DNA of 46,122 nucleotides. Origin: Gymnopilus junonius. Lineage: Eukaryota > Basidiomycota > Agaricomycetes > Agaricales > Galerinaceae. Both the position numbers and the translations under genes were made by a program. The notes under the pieces were generated by a model that had not been told where the DNA came from, ran no database searches, and saw nothing but the letters and a program-made list of their open reading frames with translations. The DNA lies in contig JADNYJ010000266.1 in assembly GCA_015501075.1 (NCBI GenBank), forward strand, positions 1-46,122, written 5' to 3'. Of this stretch, positions 44,860 through 46,122 are shown piece after piece. Numbering within the stretch: the stretch's first letter is position 1; each line of letters opens with the position of its first letter.

Positions 44860-46122
44860 ATGTCCACTGCGGAATTATTTTCGCTCAGCAACATCGCACG
44901 CGACTTGTCAGACGACATCATGAAGAAATGTCGCAACTATGTCAGTATCGCGAATAGCGCCGAAAATGCCCAACTTGCTTTCACTATGCTCGACAAGGAG
45001 CTGGACAAAATAATGGTGCATCTTCATGATTTTTGTCTATCTTTCATTCATTTAAATTATCTTTAGATGGTGCGCTCTGTGAGCCAGCCAACATTGCTTT
45101 GATCCGCGATCCTTCTTTTCTTCTCGAGCGCTTCTTCAAGCTCTGCGGCCTCTACCAGAAGGTGCAAGACGTCATCAAAATTCATGGTACTATCGAGTCC
45201 TCGATTTATCACACAATCTTTGAAGTCTGCAGCACTGTCCAGTGGCGTCGCAATGAAAAGGGTCCAGCTGAGACAGTTCAATCTGTTGCTCTTCCTCAGC
45301 CTTCTCTTCAGCCTTCTCCTGTCGCAGATATGCCCATAGGTGCTAAGGATGTCATCAAGGTGCGCTGATATTTTTATAATATCTTGCTAACACTCTAATG
45401 ATGTTTTCAGTGTCGTCCTCACATTAAATCTACAAAATATGTTCAAGATTCAGATGGGGAAGAGCCTGAGCAGGTCTCAAACAAAGATGTCACTCATTCT
45501 GACCACGAGGTATGCTATCATTTTTCTTCTTTATCTGTCCAGTTTAACTGAACTTGTTTTTAATTAAAATAGGACAACCACATGAAGATCGACAATGAGG
45601 CCGGCCCTCCTCCCAGTTCTTCAACTTCTGAGGAGTCCGTGGTCATCATTAACTCTAGTCCCGCAGCCCCAGTGGCTGTTAAGGTGCGCTTCATGGTGTC
45701 TTAATTTTATTTTCATCAATCTTAAATCTTTGCTTTATAGCTCCTTTCTAAACCCTCAGTAATGCTCCTTTCATATCATGAAGTTCCTGGCATTGACCTT
45801 GGTCGGTCTTATTTGAAGGCTCAGAAGATGCTCGCCAAAGCTGAAAAGACCTCGAAGGCTAGCCCTCATTTCAAAAAGGCTAAGCACTCTCAAGATGCTG
45901 ATCTCTCAGGTGTGTGTCCCCCTCTATAAATATTATTTATTTCTGACCATAGTCTTATTTTAGCCAATAGCAACCTTCTCATTGTCCGAGCCAATCTTCA
46001 GACTGGCCAGACACGAGTTGGAAATCTTGACTTCGAAATATCCTCTCTCTCTCACTGTCTCGCTGATTTTCGTGAGCAGGAAGTGACGCTTCACCTTCGC
46101 CTTCTGAACTTGAGAAAAATCG
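44860..46122 (+). CDS. multi-exon gene of unknown function, 3' end beyond window
   Basis: Exons 44860-45015, 45067-45359, 45411-45509, 45573-45683, 45741-45909 and 45964 to the window end are bounded by clean GT-AG introns of 50-63 bp. All junctions agree in phase except the first, which is one base out. The N-terminal part looks helical (SDDIMKKCRNYVSIANSAEN, PSFLLERFFKLCGLYQKVQD). The middle is acidic and Ser/Pro-rich (DGEEPEQVSNKD, GPPPSSSTSEESVVII). The end is Lys-rich, then helical (NLDFEISSLSHCLADFREQE). No known domain. The inverted fragment at 38835-39005 suggests about ten more residues. Near the end, one lost G and one gained A relative to that fragment shift the frame briefly. It may be coding, a recent duplicate, or cargo of a repeat. 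Confidence 0.62.

Overview
The window looks like nuclear DNA of a mushroom-forming basidiomycete (Agaricomycetes). Genes are cut by many short (about 50-60 bp) GT-AG introns, and the families are typical of that group: F-box-like proteins that can be folded from 6-12 exons, a TPR-CHAT protein, a caspase-p20 (peptidase C14) protein, a WSC-domain secreted protein, a Ty3/gypsy element with a long LTR and a chromodomain-bearing chromovirus. No bacterial, organellar, rRNA, tRNA or CRISPR signal was seen.

Layout. 0-1.1 kb: a frameshifted remnant of a conserved Agaricomycete protein on the minus strand. 1.1-1.9 kb: a short non-autonomous hAT-like element with a perfect 8-bp target duplication. 3.0-13.4 kb: a local F-box family made of one full gene on plus (3009-5930), one full paralogue on minus (8364-11205), one C-terminally truncated paralogue (11651-12765) and a decayed remnant (about 13090-13400). 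The two full genes face each other with an intact aldo/keto reductase (6518-7605) between them. 13.9-16.2 kb: an NAD(P)-dependent SDR reductase and an HD-domain phosphohydrolase, both minus. 18.2-21.9 kb: a TPR-CHAT protease gene broken by many frameshifts. 22.1-23.3 kb: a WSC-domain gene that I could fold into six exons in frame. 23.3-28.2 kb: nearly 5 kb with only unrecognised ORFs. 28.2-30.3 kb: an intact four-exon caspase-like gene of 654 codons with His/Cys dyad.

30.7-44.5 kb is a transposon island. It holds a 1335-bp LTR followed by a defective gypsy gag-pol (to about 38.83 kb, no 3' LTR seen), a fragment of an unknown gene, a truncated chromovirus on minus with its 3' LTR, then an inverted copy of the 1335-bp LTR split by a second copy of the same LTR with a 4-bp target duplication. 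In-frame stops in this island that are not caused by frameshifts are all TGA at codons where I expect arginine, and the LTR copies differ mainly by C-to-T or G-to-A at CpG. Both fit methylcytosine deamination.

44.8-46.1 kb holds a multi-exon gene of unknown function that runs off the window. An inverted, diverged piece of its 3' end sits at 38.84-39.0 kb, so the transposon block lies between two opposed copies.

Functionally, the most suggestive feature is that two different clan CD (caspase-fold) proteases, CHAT and C14, lie about 6 kb apart next to a lineage-specific F-box cluster. Such genes are often linked to self/non-self recognition or regulated cell death in fungi, but that link is inference here, and the CHAT copy appears dead.
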